NCBI GenBank assembly: GCA_012961745.1
Contig: DTYT01000070.1
Location: 1 to 13,648, forward strand
Length of the DNA: 13,648 bases
Source: Kiritimatiellia bacterium
GTDB taxonomy: Bacteria; Verrucomicrobiota; Kiritimatiellia; B70-G9
Direction: 5' to 3'
The notes under the pieces are model-generated. The model saw only the letters and a list, made by a program, of their open reading frames with translations, was not told the DNA's origin and ran no database searches. Shown in pieces: positions 1-6,450 of the stretch (its first letter is position 1; each line of letters begins with the position of its first letter). The position numbers were made by a program, and so were the translations under genes.

Positions 1-382
1 GGGCACCGAGCCGCGGCGGTTGAGCAAGAATCCCTATGAGGATTCCGAGCCCTCGCTATGGAACGGTCTCGTGGCATGGCAGGGATTCGACGGCAACGAT
101 TTCGAAATCTTCCTGTACCGCGATGGAGGCGTGATACAGCTTACCACCAATGCCTATGACGATGTCTCTCCTAAAATCCGGGACGGCGTAACCTGCTGGG
201 TAGGCTACTACGACAATTTCGATGGCGAGATATTCGTCTGGTCCCAGACGAATACCCTGATGCTAACCGATAACGACTACGACGATCGAGGGGTGGAGAC
301 TGCCGGCGGCCGGCTGGTGTGGGAAGCCCGTGACGGTGACCGCTCGCTGATCATGCTTGCAATCCCGGAAAACAGCCCGTGA
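1..382 (+). CDS. Beta-propeller-like repeat protein, C-terminal part (5' end outside window)
   Basis: The frame is open from the window edge (first complete codon at 2) to TGA at 380-382, so the true start lies upstream; a TTG at 20 is only an internal codon. The visible 126 or so residues hold three repeats of about 40 residues. Each begins Y-[ED]-D, runs through a short turn to a G-x-x-x-W strand, and the first two then carry an acidic, aromatic [DE]-x-EIF-[LV]-[YW] strand and an LT turn. Repeat starts read YEDSEP, YDDVSP and YDDRGV. This pattern matches TolB/PD40-like propeller blades found in exported proteins of many Gram-negatives. The last blade is degenerate and ends soon after, so this is the C-terminus of a larger propeller. 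Binding partner and function cannot be read from the fragment. It converges on the minus-strand glycosyltransferase, with only about 39 nt between stops. Confidence 0.75.
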   Translation, partial: GTEPRRLSKNPYEDSEPSLWNGLVAWQGFDGNDFEIFLYRDGGVIQLTTNAYDDVSPKIRDGVTCWVGYYDNFDGEIFVWSQTNTLMLTDNDYDDRGVETAGGRLVWEARDGDRSLIMLAIPENSP

Positions 383-408
383 CGCGCCGCTTGAGAGACG
401 AGCATCCG

Positions 409-424
409 TAGCCGACCGCGGCTA
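409..424. terminator. Short inverted repeat between convergent genes, possible bidirectional terminator
   Basis: TAGCCG at 409-414 and CGGCTA at 419-424 form a perfect 6-bp stem with a 4-nt ACCG loop, in the only gap between the repeat protein and the converging glycosyltransferase. The right arm contains the glycosyltransferase stop codon. There is no T-run on either side, so a classical intrinsic terminator is not supported. It may be chance or a Rho-assisted pause site. Confidence 0.25.
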
Positions 425-1588
425 TCGCCGGTCATGTCCGGCGACCATTCGACGGTACAGTTGCAGGTAGGCGTGAGCCGTGCGCTCCCACGAAAACCGG
501 GCGGCCCGCGCTCGCCCTCGAGCTATCAAGCGTTCCCGCTGGGTCGTATCTCGCAGCAGCAGGGAGATCGCTTCCGCGATACGGCGGGGATCGTGCGGAT
601 CTACCAGCAGGGCGGCGTCCCCCGCAATCTCGGGGATCGCCGTGAGACGGGATGCTACGACGGGTGTCCCGACCCGCATGGCTTCCAGAACCGGGATCCC
701 GAAGCCCTCGTACAGCGATGGATAGACAAAGACCTCCGCCCGCGACATGAGCAGATCAAGCTCCTTCTCGCTGACGAACCCGGCGAACACCACCCGGGAC
801 CCGAGCTCCAGTCTCCGAACGACAGCGTCGCAGCGGGCTCTCATCTTGTCCTGATAGGCGGCACCCGAGACCGCTCCAGTGATCACCAGCTTCCCGTCGT
901 AGTTCATCTCCCTGACCAGGATCGAGAAAGCTTGCAAAAGCGTGCCGGTGTTCTTCCGCTCGTGGATACCACCCGAATTCAGGATATATCCCCGTGAAAT
1001 CCCGAGCCTGGTAGCCAGCCTTCGCCACTCGGGCTCATCGGCTGGGGCAGGGGATCGCAGCCCATTCGGTATTACGGTTATCTTCTCGAGAGATACCCCC
1101 GTCCGTTCGGCAATATCGCGTCGCGAGAATTCTGAGACGGTCGTGATATGGTGATTAAGCCGGCAGGCCAAACGAATCGCCGGCCGGTAAAGGAAGTGAT
1201 TCCGCCACCAGCCCATGGCTTCCCGGAAGGTAAACGGGATGACGTCGTGGACCGTCAGCAGGCAGGGAACAGGGGGGCGAAAAGGGAAACTCCAGTTATA
1301 ATAGAAGTGGATTAGGTCGGCCGACCGTTGCTCCGCAAGCCGGGCAAAGAAAAAGGTGTCCATCCACGCGTTACGCGCCGAAATCGCGTGCGATTTCACC
1401 CTTGCCGGGACGATCTCGATATTGCCGGACGTGTCTACCAGATCACCAACCGCCGCGGCCCGGACCTGCTTAACAACCAGAACGACATGATGCCCCTGTG
1501 CTGCTGCATGCTGCGAGATCTGCAACACTCCCTGCTCGACCCCACCGATGACACCGTCGAACTTGCGAAAATCCAGGATGATGCGCAT
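422..1588 (-). CDS. GT4-family (GT-B fold) glycosyltransferase
   Basis: The 388-residue protein has the usual length and layout of retaining GT4 enzymes, which move a sugar from a nucleotide donor to an acceptor in the cytoplasm or at the inner membrane face. The N-terminal acceptor domain opens MRIILDFRKFDGVIGGVEQ, with a glycine-rich loop near residues 15-20. HD at 114-115 and VSEFS at 151-155 are typical mid-protein motifs. In the C-terminal donor domain, IPNG (173-176) and HERKN (209-213) are followed by E294-GFGIPVL-E302, the E-x7-E donor-binding motif. GT4 includes many mannosyltransferases, but the donor cannot be told from motifs. The ATG at 1588 lies 3 nt after the GH130 stop, so the two genes are probably co-transcribed and translationally coupled. 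The pairing suggests a mannose-containing product, which is inference. Confidence 0.93.
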   Translation of the reverse strand: MRIILDFRKFDGVIGGVEQGVLQISQHAAAQGHHVVLVVKQVRAAAVGDLVDTSGNIEIVPARVKSHAISARNAWMDTFFFARLAEQRSADLIHFYYNWSFPFRPPVPCLLTVHDVIPFTFREAMGWWRNHFLYRPAIRLACRLNHHITTVSEFSRRDIAERTGVSLEKITVIPNGLRSPAPADEPEWRRLATRLGISRGYILNSGGIHERKNTGTLLQAFSILVREMNYDGKLVITGAVSGAAYQDKMRARCDAVVRRLELGSRVVFAGFVSEKELDLLMSRAEVFVYPSLYEGFGIPVLEAMRVGTPVVASRLTAIPEIAGDAALLVDPHDPRRIAEAISLLLRDTTQRERLIARGRARAARFSWERTAHAYLQLYRRMVAGHDRR

Positions 1589-1591
1589 GGA

Positions 1592-2638
1592 TCACAGGCT
1601 TCCGATGATATCACTGATCGAAGCTTCTGCGACGCACGTGTACTGGTCAGCCGCTCCGTAATATACGCGTAACCGTCCATTTCTCTCGATTACCCCGTTG
1701 GAAAAGACCACATTGCCGAAGAAACCTTCAACCTCGTAGGGCTCCTCCGGGTAGAGCAGAGGTTCCCGGCCTCGCCGTACCACCTTCCACGGCTCCTCCA
1801 GATCAAGGAGGGCTCCCCAGAGCGAATAGAGACTGTCCTCTCCCTTTGCGTGATAGATGATGAGCCAGCCCTCTGGCGTCTTGATCGGAGGCGCCCCTCC
1901 ACCGATCTTCATGCATTCCCACCGCGTGTCACGAGGCCGCAGGATGCAGCGATGATTTCCCCAATGTAGCAGATCCGGTGACTCAGCAAACCATATGGAT
2001 GCCCGGCCGAACCCAGAATTGTTCGGCCGGTGCAACGCCATAAACTTGCCGCCTACTCTTTCAGGGAAAATCGCCACATCCTTGTTCTCCGGGTGGAAAA
2101 TCAGTCCGAGGCGGCGGATGCTCTGGAAGTCCTCGGTGATAGCAAGGGCCGTGGCCCACGAATCCGGAGACACGGCGGTATAGGTCAGGTACCAACGGTT
2201 TTCGATGTTTACTGCGCGGGCATCTTCGACCCCATATATCTCCGATTCATTGCCCGCAAAAATGAAAGGACTGGGATCTACCCGGAAATCATAACCGTCA
2301 GGACTGCGCGCTATGCGGATGTGGCTCATAGTCGACAGGTAATCACGGCCGCGGTACCAGACCCCACGGGTATCCTTGAGCTTGAGGTCGGGATCATCGG
2401 CGTCTACTTCCAGGATCGCCGGGCAGGCGCCAACGGCTCCTAACCGGCACATCGGAGCCCGGACCTTCCCGGGTTTCTGTTCGCATCCCTCGGCGACTCT
2501 CAATAACAAGACCGTCTCCGTCCCGAGATCAACGGCACCGGGGTTGAAGGCACCTTGCACCACGTATCCCTCCAGGGAAGGCCGAACATCTCTGGGGCTG
2601 ATAACCGGGTTTCCCGAGTAGCGTTTGAGTAGCGACAT
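1592..2638 (-). CDS. Glycoside hydrolase family 130 protein (beta-mannoside phosphorylase or mannosidase)
   Basis: This 348-residue protein matches GH130 along its whole five-bladed propeller. Visible blocks are QGAFNPGAV (28-36), YGVEDARA (135-142), NKDVAIFPE with the following ALHRP (186-205), GGGAPPIKT plus WLIIYH (247-263), and FGNVVFSNG plus RVYYGAADQYT (307-334). GH130 enzymes split beta-mannosidic bonds, mostly with phosphate to release alpha-mannose-1-phosphate; some subfamilies hydrolyse instead. D139 in the VEDAR block aligns with the proposed proton-donating Asp of the family. I cannot assign the subfamily or decide phosphorolysis versus hydrolysis by eye. No signal peptide is seen, so it is probably cytoplasmic. 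The ATG at 2638 follows a strong purine-rich GGGGGAG Shine-Dalgarno about 4-5 nt upstream, and the GT4 gene begins 3 nt after its stop. A CATAAT (minus strand, 2701-2706) upstream could be a -10 box, but no good -35 accompanies it. Confidence 0.93.
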   Translation of the reverse strand: MSLLKRYSGNPVISPRDVRPSLEGYVVQGAFNPGAVDLGTETVLLLRVAEGCEQKPGKVRAPMCRLGAVGACPAILEVDADDPDLKLKDTRGVWYRGRDYLSTMSHIRIARSPDGYDFRVDPSPFIFAGNESEIYGVEDARAVNIENRWYLTYTAVSPDSWATALAITEDFQSIRRLGLIFHPENKDVAIFPERVGGKFMALHRPNNSGFGRASIWFAESPDLLHWGNHRCILRPRDTRWECMKIGGGAPPIKTPEGWLIIYHAKGEDSLYSLWGALLDLEEPWKVVRRGREPLLYPEEPYEVEGFFGNVVFSNGVIERNGRLRVYYGAADQYTCVAEASISDIIGSL

Positions 2639-2725
2639 GAACTCCCCCCTGCCTTCACTCAGGGTCCTGCAGGTGTTTCACCCTGCCCCTGAAGACCCCT
2701 ATTATGAGGTTAAAGAAACACGGCC

Positions 2726-3001
2726 CTATTGCATCGGCTCGGGTGCTGGAGCCTGCCGGGATTCCTCCTCGTCCGCCGCACTGCCCAGCAAACCTCCTGC
2801 CGCGGCGCCGGCCGCCGCACCAATCGCGGCTCCTTCCAGCCCGCGGCCCGATTGGTGACCGATGATACCTCCAGCGACGGCTCCCAGAATCCCACCGCTG
2901 ACAGCTCCCTGCTTGGTGCGCACCGTGGACTGCTGGTTCGCACAACCCGCACCCATCCCGACCAGGAGCACCATGATCAAGACCAGTGACATAGTCCTCA
3001 T
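2726..3001 (-). CDS. Glycine-zipper outer-membrane lipoprotein
   Basis: The predicted 91-residue protein starts MRTMSLVLIMVLLVGMGAGC. It has a short charged N-terminus, a hydrophobic stretch and a GAGC lipobox with the lipidated Cys at residue 20. The -3 residue is Gly rather than the usual Leu, so the lipobox is slightly off consensus. Ala at +2 fits sorting to the outer membrane. From about residue 32 to 73 the chain is almost all Gly/Ala/Ile/Leu with GxxxG-type spacing (GGILGAVAGGIIGHQSG, then a GAAAG-rich run), the glycine-zipper seen in SlyB/YMGG-like envelope proteins, where paired helices pack in the membrane. The tail is acidic then Pro-rich. I chose the ATG at 3001 because GGAGGAAG sits just upstream and the signal peptide begins there. 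The frame stays open to 3343, but that extension is not protein-like. Role: envelope integrity or stress is a guess from the family. Confidence 0.85.
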   Translation of the reverse strand: MRTMSLVLIMVLLVGMGAGCANQQSTVRTKQGAVSGGILGAVAGGIIGHQSGRGLEGAAIGAAAGAAAGGLLGSAADEEESRQAPAPEPMQ

Positions 3002-3045
3002 TGCCTCTTCCTCCGCACTTCTTTCGCCATCTCTATCTCTATACA

Positions 3046-3074
3046 ATTCTAGGCCTTTACGCCGTGAACTGCAA
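3046..3074 (-). promoter_or_regulatory. Sigma70-type promoter for the lipoprotein gene
   Basis: On the minus strand, TTGCAG (3074-3069) and TAGAAT (3051-3046) are separated by exactly 17 nt, a close match to -35 and -10 consensus. Transcription would begin near 3039, giving a leader of roughly 38 nt that ends in a GGAGGAAG Shine-Dalgarno before the ATG at 3001. It could also drive the downstream GH130-GT4 pair if there is read-through across the 87-nt gap. The match was made by eye. Confidence 0.6.
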
Positions 3075-3155
3075 GGCTCCTGAGAGCCCCCCCGACCTGC
3101 CCCTGTGAGCAAATTGTGCTTGCCAGGACCGAACGAATGAATAGAGTGCCTCGGC

Positions 3156-3461
3156 ATGAAGCCGATGTTGGAGGATATTTCTCTCCAGGTGGTGGAAGTG
3201 GGGGGATGCACATTGCATGCCCTGCGCTTCATCCTGCAGGGAGTCCCGTGCGTTCTGTCGGCCGGCGAAACCGGGTTTGTGGGCTGCGGAGCTTTTGACA
3301 TCCACACTTTCGGCCGTCTCGGCGTTCCGGCGGCCAAGGTCACAGGAGTCTCAGCCGTCGAAGATCTGCTTGCGGCGGTTATCGCCGAAAGTAATGAGCC
3401 TGCACGGGAACGGGGAATTCGGGAAGGGATGCCGGTGACGACGGTGGTGCGGCTCCTTTAG
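3156..3461 (+). CDS. DUF1805 (YunC-like) domain protein
   Basis: This 101-residue protein consists of one DUF1805 domain. Recognisable parts are a beta-hairpin N-terminus, the GFVGCGAFDIHTFGRLG block (about 45-61) and the AKVTGVSAVEDLL block (about 65-77), which is the family's most conserved stretch. The family occurs in Bacillus YunC and many archaea and has no established function that I can name. The ATG at 3156 has only a weak ribosome site; a second ATG at 3165 is possible. The gene is on the same strand as the transhydrogenase genes and ends 38 nt before pntAA, so co-transcription is likely. The 154-nt gap to the divergent lipoprotein gene should hold its promoter, but I see no convincing plus-strand -35/-10 pair. 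Confidence 0.8.
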   Translation: MKPMLEDISLQVVEVGGCTLHALRFILQGVPCVLSAGETGFVGCGAFDIHTFGRLGVPAAKVTGVSAVEDLLAAVIAESNEPARERGIREGMPVTTVVRLL

Positions 3462-3499
3462 CTCGGGAATCGCAAGGTGTCTCAAGGAGGCTCAAGTCC

Positions 3500-4627
3500 A
3501 TGAAAGTGTTCGTACCGCGTGAGACCGACCCCATTGAGACACGTGTGGCTCTTCTTCCGGAGCACGTCCGCCATCTCAAGGATTTGGGATGCGAGGTCCA
3601 TGTGGAGTCCGGGCTGGGGGAAAGGATTCCGGTGCCGGATGGGGCCTACGAGGCGGCGGGGGCGGTCGTTACTCCACACCGACGCGAGGGATATGAACGT
3701 GCCGACGTGATCTTCCGGGTGAGGGTCTCTGATAAGCAGGAGATCTCGCGCATGAAGCAGGGTGCCTTGCATATCAGTTTTTTCGACCCCTTCCTCCATC
3801 CGGATCTGGTAGATTCCTTCGTCCGGGCGCGTGTCACGGCGGTTTCCATGGAGCTGATCCCGCGCATCACTTCTGCACAGAAGATGGACGCCTTGAGCTC
3901 ACAGGCCAGTCTCGCCGGGTACGTGGCGGTGATTCTGGCTGCTGAACGTATCAATCGCGTGTTTCCGATGATGATGACACCCGCCGGTACTCTGGCCGCG
4001 GTGCGCGTGCTGGTAGTCGGGGCCGGCGTGGCCGGGCTGCAGGCTATCGCCACGGCGCGTCGCCTCGGGGCGCGGGTGGAGGCGTATGACGTACGCCCGG
4101 AAGTCGAAGAACAGGTCAGATCGCTGGGGGCCCGCTTTCTCAAGATCGAGGTGGGCCAAGTGGAAAGCACCTCCGACGGCTACGCGAAGCAGCTCACCGA
4201 GGAGCAACTGCAACGACAGCGTGAGGCTATGAAACGTTTTTGTTCTCAGGCGGACGTTCTGATAACCACGGCACAGGTGTTCGGCCGGCGGGCGCCGCTG
4301 TTAGTCACGGATGAGATGCTGCAAGTCATGAGACCGGGCAGCATCGTAGTAGATCTGGCAGTGGAAAGCGGGGGTAACGTGGCGGGAATCGAACCGGGAA
4401 AGGAAGTGGAGAAAGACGGGGTGCTGCTGTTAGGGTTACGGAATCTACCGGGACGCGTACCGTTCCACGCCTCACAGGTCTATGGCAGCAACCTCTCGGC
4501 AATGCTGGGACACCTGTACGACGAGGAAAAGGGTGTCTTGAGGATTGATCTTCGGGACCAGATCACCGGGCGCTGTGTGGTGACTCATGAAGGCCAGCCG
4601 ATCAATCCTCTGCTCAAGGAGGGATGA
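3500..4627 (+). CDS. pntAA: NAD(P) transhydrogenase alpha-1 subunit (NAD(H)-binding domain I)
   Basis: The 375-residue protein is the soluble domain I of proton-translocating transhydrogenase, which passes hydride from NADH to NADP+ using the proton gradient. The length fits the split-alpha form (PntAA, about 380). The Rossmann loop VVGAGVAGLQAIATARRLGA spans about 172-191, followed by the acidic D197 expected for NAD(H) preference. The active-site loop carries R122, Q127, D130 and S133, matching in spacing the Arg127/Gln132/Asp135/Ser138 set of Rhodospirillum rubrum domain I. The mobile-loop region DGYAKQLTEEQ (226-236) and DLAVESGGN (285-293) are also present. The ATG at 3500 has a strong AAGGAGG nine bases upstream. 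The 3' end contains the Shine-Dalgarno of pntAB, a sign of coupled translation. Subunit separation resembles alphaproteobacterial and other split-type systems rather than the fused PntA of E. coli. Confidence 0.96.
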   Translation: MKVFVPRETDPIETRVALLPEHVRHLKDLGCEVHVESGLGERIPVPDGAYEAAGAVVTPHRREGYERADVIFRVRVSDKQEISRMKQGALHISFFDPFLHPDLVDSFVRARVTAVSMELIPRITSAQKMDALSSQASLAGYVAVILAAERINRVFPMMMTPAGTLAAVRVLVVGAGVAGLQAIATARRLGARVEAYDVRPEVEEQVRSLGARFLKIEVGQVESTSDGYAKQLTEEQLQRQREAMKRFCSQADVLITTAQVFGRRAPLLVTDEMLQVMRPGSIVVDLAVESGGNVAGIEPGKEVEKDGVLLLGLRNLPGRVPFHASQVYGSNLSAMLGHLYDEEKGVLRIDLRDQITGRCVVTHEGQPINPLLKEG

Positions 4628-4631
4628 TACC

Positions 4632-4916
4632 ATGATGGTCATGCTGCTTTTCATCTTTGTACTGGCGATGTTTCTGGGATTCGAGCTGATTTCCAAGGTG
4701 CCGTCACAGCTGCACACCCCGCTCATGTCGGGATCCAACGCCATTTCCGGAATCACGATAGTGGGAGCAATAATCGCGGCCGGCCGGGGTGATACGGCCT
4801 TCACCGTGATTCTGGGGACGTTGGCGGTGTGCCTGGCAACCATCAACGTGATCGGCGGATACGTGGTCACCGACCGCATGCTGGGCATGTTCCGGCATGG
4901 TGGACGCCGCAAATGA
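4632..4916 (+). CDS. pntAB: NAD(P) transhydrogenase alpha-2 subunit (membrane domain II part)
   Basis: The 94-residue membrane protein begins MMVMLLFIFVLAMFLGFELI and has three hydrophobic helices (about 2-20, 34-52 and 56-78). The SKVPSQLHTPLMSGSNAISG block between the first two helices is diagnostic for the transhydrogenase alpha C-terminal membrane segment. It forms part of the inner-membrane proton channel with PntB. I chose ATG 4632 because AAGGAGGG lies about 8 nt upstream, inside the end of pntAA, and because the frame upstream (from 4587) is not family-like; ATG 4635 is nearly as good. The stop overlaps the pntB start in an ATGA junction at 4913-4916, which implies coupled translation and equal subunit synthesis. 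Confidence 0.95.
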   Translation: MMVMLLFIFVLAMFLGFELISKVPSQLHTPLMSGSNAISGITIVGAIIAAGRGDTAFTVILGTLAVCLATINVIGGYVVTDRMLGMFRHGGRRK

Positions 4917-6289
4917 ACAACGCTGCCCACATCGAAATTGCCTATATCACTGCAGCGGTGCTGTTCTGCTTCGGCATCAAGATGCTGAGCTCTCCGAAGA
5001 CCGCCCGCAAGGGGAACTTGGTCTCGGCCTTCGGTATGTTGCTCGCGGTAGGGGCCACGCTCCTCTACAAGGGGCTGGATCTCCGGTGGATTGGCGTGGG
5101 GATGGCGCTGGGCGGGATCGGGGGTGTACTGGCGGCCCGGTTGGTGCAAATGACCGCCATGCCACAGATGGTGGCGGTCTTCAACGGGTTTGGAGGGGCG
5201 GCGAGCCTGCTGGTGGCATGGTCCGAGTATCACATCAGACATCCGGAGCGAATGGGCCTTATGCCGATTGCCGTAGCCGCGACGGTGATCATCGGTGCGG
5301 TTACTTTTACCGGCAGTATGATCGCATATGCCAAGCTGGCGGAACGGATCCCTTCAAGGCCGATTCTTTTCCCTCATCAGCATCCTATCAACGCTGCGCT
5401 GGGGATCACCGCAGTGGGTTGTACAGCCGTGTTTCTGATGTCACCCGCTTCCCACTACGCTCTCTTTCTGTTCGTAATGCTCACGGCACTGGTTTTGGGA
5501 GTCCTGCTAGTGATACCCATCGGCGGTGCCGATATGCCGGTCGTGATCTGCCTGCTGAACAGCTATTCGGGACTGGCTGCCGCGGCGGCCGGTTTTGTAA
5601 TTCTCAATAATGTCCTCATCGTTTCGGGAGCCCTAGTAGGGGCCAGCGGCATCATTCTGACCAGAATCATGTGCAAGGCTATGAACCGTTCACTTGCCAA
5701 CGTCCTGTTCGGTGGATTCGGGGCGCTGCGACAGGGCAAGAAAGGATACCACGGTGAGGCGAGGTCTCTGTCGGTAGAAGATGCTTATTATCTCCTTGAG
5801 GCTGCGCGATCGGTGGTATTCGTTCCCGGTTACGGGATGGCTGCAGCCCAGGCACAGCATGTCGTACGCGAGCTGGGGGAACTGCTTGAATCCAATGGAG
5901 CTGAGGTAAAGTACTGCATCCACCCCGTGGCCGGCCGAATGCCCGGCCACATGAACGTGCTGCTGGCTGAAGCCAATGTGCCGTACGAGAAGCTCGTAGA
6001 GCCACCGGATGTGAATCCGATAATGGATACCGTGGACGTTGCGGTAGTGATCGGGGCGAACGACGTGGTCAACCCTGCCGCACGCGATGAGCCGAGCAGC
6101 CCCCTGTACGGCATGCCGATCATTGAAGTCGATCGTGCGCGAACGTGTGTGGTGATCAAACGCTCCTTGAATCCGGGGTTCGCTGGTGTCGACAATCCCT
6201 TGTTCTTCAAGCCCAATACCCGCATGCTCTTCGGGGACGCAAAGCAAGTAGTCTCATCTTTGGTGGCGGAGTTCAAGGAAGCGACTTGA
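4913..6289 (+). CDS. pntB: NAD(P) transhydrogenase beta subunit
   Basis: At 458 residues this is full length for PntB (E. coli about 460). The first 250 residues hold about nine membrane helices of domain II. GGADMPVV followed by LLNSYSG (204-220) provides D207 and N216, equivalent to the functionally important Asp213 and Asn222 of E. coli. The channel His91 of E. coli is Asn91 here (VFNGFGG), a substitution I believe is common outside enterobacteria. Domain III binds NADP(H): VPGYGMAAAQAQ (304-315), HPVAGRMPGHMNVLLAEANVPY (337-358 region), VIGANDVVNPAA (379-390), KRSLNPGFAGVDNPL and MLFGDAK (438-444). The ATG at 4913 overlaps the pntAB stop; the frame is open back to 4829 but that part is out of family. 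With PntAA and PntAB it completes the enzyme, which supplies NADPH. Confidence 0.97.
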   Translation: MNNAAHIEIAYITAAVLFCFGIKMLSSPKTARKGNLVSAFGMLLAVGATLLYKGLDLRWIGVGMALGGIGGVLAARLVQMTAMPQMVAVFNGFGGAASLLVAWSEYHIRHPERMGLMPIAVAATVIIGAVTFTGSMIAYAKLAERIPSRPILFPHQHPINAALGITAVGCTAVFLMSPASHYALFLFVMLTALVLGVLLVIPIGGADMPVVICLLNSYSGLAAAAAGFVILNNVLIVSGALVGASGIILTRIMCKAMNRSLANVLFGGFGALRQGKKGYHGEARSLSVEDAYYLLEAARSVVFVPGYGMAAAQAQHVVRELGELLESNGAEVKYCIHPVAGRMPGHMNVLLAEANVPYEKLVEPPDVNPIMDTVDVAVVIGANDVVNPAARDEPSSPLYGMPIIEVDRARTCVVIKRSLNPGFAGVDNPLFFKPNTRMLFGDAKQVVSSLVAEFKEAT

Positions 6290-6309
6290 TCGCGGGCTTC
6301 ATCCCGCGA
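6290..6309 (+). terminator. Perfect 7-bp hairpin directly after pntB
   Basis: TCGCGGG (6290-6296) and CCCGCGA (6303-6309) pair perfectly around a 6-nt CTTCAT loop, starting at the base after the pntB stop. A second GC-only inverted repeat, CCGGCG/CGCCGG, follows at 6311-6324 with a 2-nt spacer. No U-tract follows either, so this is at best a non-canonical or Rho-linked stop or an mRNA-stabilising stem-loop. The position, between convergent genes, is right for a transcript end. Confidence 0.4.
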
Positions 6310-6450
6310 CCCGGCGGGCGCCGGCTACAGCGGGGGATCAGCCTTGATAGTTGGAGGCGCCGCACCGCACCCGGGGATGCGGGGGATATGTACTTGGGCG
6401 TTCCACCGGGAATACTCAATGCCAGCTCGGCCCGCTTGTTTCCCGAGTTA
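6310..6450. other. Non-coding gap between convergent pntB and membrane-protein genes
   Basis: These bases have no frame with protein-like composition and no ribosome site. They are GC-rich, with several short inverted repeats: CCGGCG/CGCCGG at 6311-6324, and a weaker CCGCA/TGCGG pair around 6364-6382. No promoter-like pair or tRNA was seen. The likely role is transcript termination from both sides. Confidence 0.5.

Noticed and set aside
434..997. A 187-codon plus-strand open frame within the glycosyltransferase
   Set aside because: Antisense to the GT4 gene whose motifs are unmistakable; no recognisable content.
2659..2692. Imperfect hairpin options in the lipoprotein-GH130 gap (CAGGGT/ACCCTG with 14-nt loop, alternative TCAGGG/CCCTGA)
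   Set aside because: Long loop, no U-tract and competing pairings; too weak to call a terminator or riboswitch.
2999..3343. Upstream extension of the lipoprotein frame to 3343 (205-residue reading)
   Set aside because: The extra residues are not protein-like, cover the predicted promoter and the DUF1805 gene, and push the signal peptide out of its N-terminal place.
4472..5242. A 256-codon minus-strand open frame across pntAA-pntAB-pntB
   Set aside because: It is antisense to three strongly conserved genes and has low-complexity, His/Pro/Arg-rich composition.
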